A DNA stretch of 5,944 bases from an uncultured Brevundimonas sp. (lineage in GTDB: Bacteria > Pseudomonadota > Alphaproteobacteria > Caulobacterales > Caulobacteraceae). Location of the stretch: contig CAMPGL010000132.1 in the NCBI GenBank assembly GCA_946885435.1, positions 1 through 5,944 of the forward strand, in the 5' to 3' direction. The position numbers were made by a program, and so were the translations under genes. Below the pieces are notes generated by a model. The model searched no databases. It was not told the origin of the DNA and worked only from the letters and a program-made list of their open reading frames with translations. Positions 4,172-5,944 of this stretch are shown here, piece by piece. The first letter of the stretch is position 1. Every line of letters begins with the position of its first letter.

Positions 4172-4666
4172 ATGTCCGACACCGAAAACCCCGCCTCCGG
4201 CCACTGGGCCGCCCCGGACGAGGTCTGGGCGCGCGTGCGCGCCGACTATTCCGACGGCCTCTCCGGCCCGGCCTGCTGCCGCCGGCATGGCGTCAAGCTG
4301 ACCACCCTGCGCGACCGGGCCGCGCGCGAAGGATGGCGGCGCATCGACCAGGCCGGGCCCCCGGCCAACCGGCTCGATCCGGACGACGAGGGCGTGCAGC
4401 TGGAGATCGAATGCGGCGGCGACCTCGACAGGATCGACTTCGCTCAGCTCTCCTACGTCGCCGTGCGGCGCATGATGCGCGCGGTGATGCGCGGCGACGC
4501 GGTCGAGGCCCTGCGCTGGCAGCGCGTGCGCGACGCCATGGAGCACGAGGAGGCCGAGGTTCAGCGCTGGATCGACCAGCAGGACACCGTGCGGCAGCGC
4601 CTCGACGGATCGCATCCCGATCCGGACTGTCCGGACGGTCTGGACGGTGTTTTCAAGCGCCGGTGA
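4172..4666 (+). CDS. Small helix-turn-helix protein of unknown function
   Basis: Protein of 164 aa that I do not recognise as a named family. Residues 15-57 (VW.RVRADYSDGLSGPACCRRHG, then VKLTTLRDRAAREGW) have the pattern of the N-terminal helix-turn-helix found in terminase small subunits and some transposase-like DNA-binding proteins: an aromatic helix, a turn at DGLS, and a recognition helix TTLRDRA. Residues about 87-140 are predicted helical and charged (SYVAVRRMMRAVMRGDAVEA, then a Glu/Arg-rich helix). No phage genes are nearby, so a packaging role is unlikely; a chromosomal DNA-binding protein is more plausible. ATG 4172 has GAGGGGAG six bases upstream, and base composition fits the host. 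The 3' end contains three 9-bp near-repeats of TCCGGAC plus two bases (4621-4647), giving the tail PDCPDGLDG. Confidence 0.75.
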   Translation: MSDTENPASGHWAAPDEVWARVRADYSDGLSGPACCRRHGVKLTTLRDRAAREGWRRIDQAGPPANRLDPDDEGVQLEIECGGDLDRIDFAQLSYVAVRRMMRAVMRGDAVEALRWQRVRDAMEHEEAEVQRWIDQQDTVRQRLDGSHPDPDCPDGLDGVFKRR

Positions 4667-4691
4667 GTCCGGACCGGCCCGGCTGGCCGTC

Positions 4692-4717
4692 GGAACACCG
4701 GCCCCGGCCGCGCGGTT
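4692..4717 (+). promoter_or_regulatory. Candidate EcfG/SigT-type (general stress) promoter
   Basis: GGAAC (4692-4696), 17 bases, then GGTT (4714-4717) matches the alphaproteobacterial general-stress sigma consensus GGAAC-N16/17-CGTT with one mismatch. It sits 36 bases before the PRC-barrel start codon, in an 87-bp gap with no other gene. PRC-barrel proteins are common members of that stress regulon, which adds some weight. Short motifs occur by chance, so this remains tentative. Confidence 0.35.
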
Positions 4718-4753
4718 GTCCTCCTGACCCCCAAGCCAGGACAGGAGACCGGA

Positions 4754-5350
4754 ATGTTCCATGACTTCGGACGCGATCACCGCCACGATGACGACTGGCG
4801 CTATGACGAGGCGCCGCGCTTCGACGACCGCCGCGAGCACGTCGCGCGGGACGGCCGCCCTTATGAGGAGGACCGCAGTTGGTCGGAACCCGGCGACGGC
4901 TATGGCCCGGACGGGCGCGACGACCGCGCCTGGCGCGAGGATCCCCGCTATGTCGAGGCGCGCGAGCACGACGAGGACGACCGCCGCGAGCGGGCCCGCG
5001 ACGACTGGGACTTCGGCCGTCCCGACCGGCGCTATAGCCTCAAGGACACGCGCCGGCGGCTGCCGCGCGAGGAGACCGAGCGGCTGATCGCCTCGGACAA
5101 GGTCGAGGGCTCGCCCGTCTTCGACATGCACGGCCGCCGCGTCGGCGAGGTGCATAACTTCATGGTCGACAAGCGCACGGGCCAGGTCGAGTACGCCGTG
5201 GTGCGCGTGCGCGGCGGCCTGTTCTCGGGCGAGGCATACCGGCCCGTGGCCTGGCGCGACCTCGACTATGACGAGCGGCTGGACGGCTATCAGGTGGACG
5301 TCGGGCGGCGCGATCTGCGCCACGACCGCTCCTTCGAAGAGCGCCGCTGA
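4754..5350 (+). CDS. PRC-barrel domain protein with a disordered Asp/Arg-rich N-terminus
   Basis: Protein of 198 aa. Residues 1-95 are low-complexity, very rich in Asp, Arg, Glu, Trp and Tyr, and probably disordered. Residues about 107-185 form a PRC-barrel: ETERLIASDKVEGSPVFDMH, then GRRVGEVHNFMVDKRTGQVE with the typical Gly-x(n)-Gly turn, YAVVRVRGGLFSGE, and the end YRPVAWRDLDYDERLDGYQVDV, in which the proline-x-W-x-x-L-x-YDE..GY pattern is typical. The barrel usually mediates protein or RNA contacts; in alphaproteobacteria such stand-alone proteins are often stress-related, with unknown partners. ATG 4754 has AGGAGA five bases upstream. A possible EcfG-type promoter lies just before it. 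The gene converges on the MFS transporter with only six bases between the stop codons. Confidence 0.88.
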   Translation: MFHDFGRDHRHDDDWRYDEAPRFDDRREHVARDGRPYEEDRSWSEPGDGYGPDGRDDRAWREDPRYVEAREHDEDDRRERARDDWDFGRPDRRYSLKDTRRRLPREETERLIASDKVEGSPVFDMHGRRVGEVHNFMVDKRTGQVEYAVVRVRGGLFSGEAYRPVAWRDLDYDERLDGYQVDVGRRDLRHDRSFEERR

Positions 5351-5356
5351 GCCCGC

Positions 5357-5944
5357 TCAGCCCTTCGCGTTGAGCCGCGCCAGGTCCGCCTGGTCGATCG
5401 CCGCCAGCGAGGCCCCGCGCGTCTCGCGCATGACAAGGGCGGCGACCAGGCTGACCAGGCCGGCGGCGAGCACGTACCAGGCGATCGGGACCCAGCTGTC
5501 GTACTGCCTGAGCAGGGCCGTGCCGATCAGGGGCGCCCAGGAGCCGGCGATGATGGCGGTGGCCTGATAGCCGACCGAGACGCCGGAGTAGCGCATCCGC
5601 GTCGGGAACATCTCGGTCATGATCGCCGGCTGGGCCGCGTACATCAGGCCGTGCACCGCCAGGCCCAGCATGATGGCCCCCAGGATCATGCCGGTCTGGC
5701 CTGTGTCGAACATCGGAAAGGCCACGAAGGGCCAGACGAGCGTCAGGGCCGCCCCGGCCAGATAGACCGGCCGTCTCCCCGCCCGGTCCGCCAGCCAGCC
5801 GACCGCCGGGATGACCACCACGTGCAGCACGTGGGCCAGGAACAGCAGGGCCAGGATCCGCGTGGTGTCGACCTCGCGGTGGTGCAGGTAGGTGATCGAG
5901 AAGGTGACCACCATGTAGTAGAGGATGTTCTCGCCGAACCTCAG
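5357..5944 (-). CDS. MFS transporter, MHS-like, C-terminal half (runs off window)
   Basis: Inner-membrane secondary transporter; 195 residues of the C-terminal half are present, and the reading frame is open to the window edge at 5944, so the true start lies outside. The first visible part (RFGENILYYMVVTFSITYL) is a membrane segment typical of TM7. GWLADRAGRRPVY is the MFS motif A of the loop between TM8 and TM9. Further hydrophobic segments follow (TLVWPFVAFPMF, MILGAIMLGLAVHGLMY, a segment after MFPTRMRYSGVSVGYQ, and WYVLAAGLVSLVAALVM). The MFPTRMRYSGVSVGYQ stretch is characteristic of metabolite:H+ symporters (citrate, alpha-ketoglutarate and proline/betaine types). The substrate cannot be read from this half. 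The C-terminus ends with a short cytoplasmic tail. An ATG at 5914 lies inside a membrane segment and is not the start. Confidence 0.88.
   Translation of the reverse strand: MRFGENILYYMVVTFSITYLHHREVDTTRILALLFLAHVLHVVVIPAVGWLADRAGRRPVYLAGAALTLVWPFVAFPMFDTGQTGMILGAIMLGLAVHGLMYAAQPAIMTEMFPTRMRYSGVSVGYQATAIIAGSWAPLIGTALLRQYDSWVPIAWYVLAAGLVSLVAALVMRETRGASLAAIDQADLARLNAKG

Noticed and set aside
4136..5323. Long open frame (395 aa) on the - strand across the helix-turn-helix and PRC-barrel genes
   Set aside because: In GC-rich DNA the strand opposite real genes often stays open. Its translation is Ala/Val/Leu/Arg filler without domains, while the + strand frames have ribosome-binding sites and a recognisable PRC-barrel.

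Overview
The window reads as DNA from a high-GC alphaproteobacterium, most likely of the Caulobacterales (Brevundimonas/Caulobacter/Phenylobacterium type). That placement rests on the codon use of the right part, GGGGAGGGGGACC-type palindromic repeats that I recall from these genomes, a DUF559 endonuclease-fold gene and an EcfG-like promoter; it is inference, not a search result. The two halves differ sharply. Bases 1 to about 2697 are much richer in A+T and use many ATA, TTA and AGA codons. Bases 2700 to 5944 are strongly GC-rich. The left part therefore looks horizontally acquired, and its left border lies outside the window.

Left part (128-2697, + strand): a complete retron defence locus. 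It encodes a 304-aa phosphoribosyltransferase-like effector (PRTase-CE type), a 116-aa winged-helix protein whose TTG start overlaps the effector's stop codon, a predicted structured msr-msd RNA (1435-1580) bounded by 12-nt complementary a1/a2 arms, and a 365-aa retron reverse transcriptase with the NAxxH, YADD and [V/I]TG signatures. This gene set (RT + ncRNA + PRTase + winged helix) matches what I recall as type III in the published retron classification. By analogy with studied retrons, the RT and its multicopy single-stranded DNA would hold the effector in check until a phage disturbs the complex.

Right part: ordinary chromosomal genes. A FrnE-like DsbA-family thioredoxin-fold protein (2694-3368, -) meets the RT tail to tail with overlapping stop codons, so the retron sits exactly at this gene's 3' end. 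Next come a cluster of palindromic interspersed repeats, a small DUF559 protein (3548-3904, -) whose ribosome-binding site is supplied by one repeat copy, and more palindromes (3905-4171). They are followed by a small helix-turn-helix protein (4172-4666, +), a PRC-barrel protein with a long Asp/Arg-rich N-terminus behind a possible general-stress promoter (4692-4717; 4754-5350, +), and the C-terminal half of an MHS-type MFS transporter (5357-5944, -) that runs off the window.

The most interesting parts are the retron, whose RNA I could outline down to the probable branching guanosine, a possible RNA switch over the RT ribosome-binding site, and compensatory base changes between copies of the palindromic repeat.
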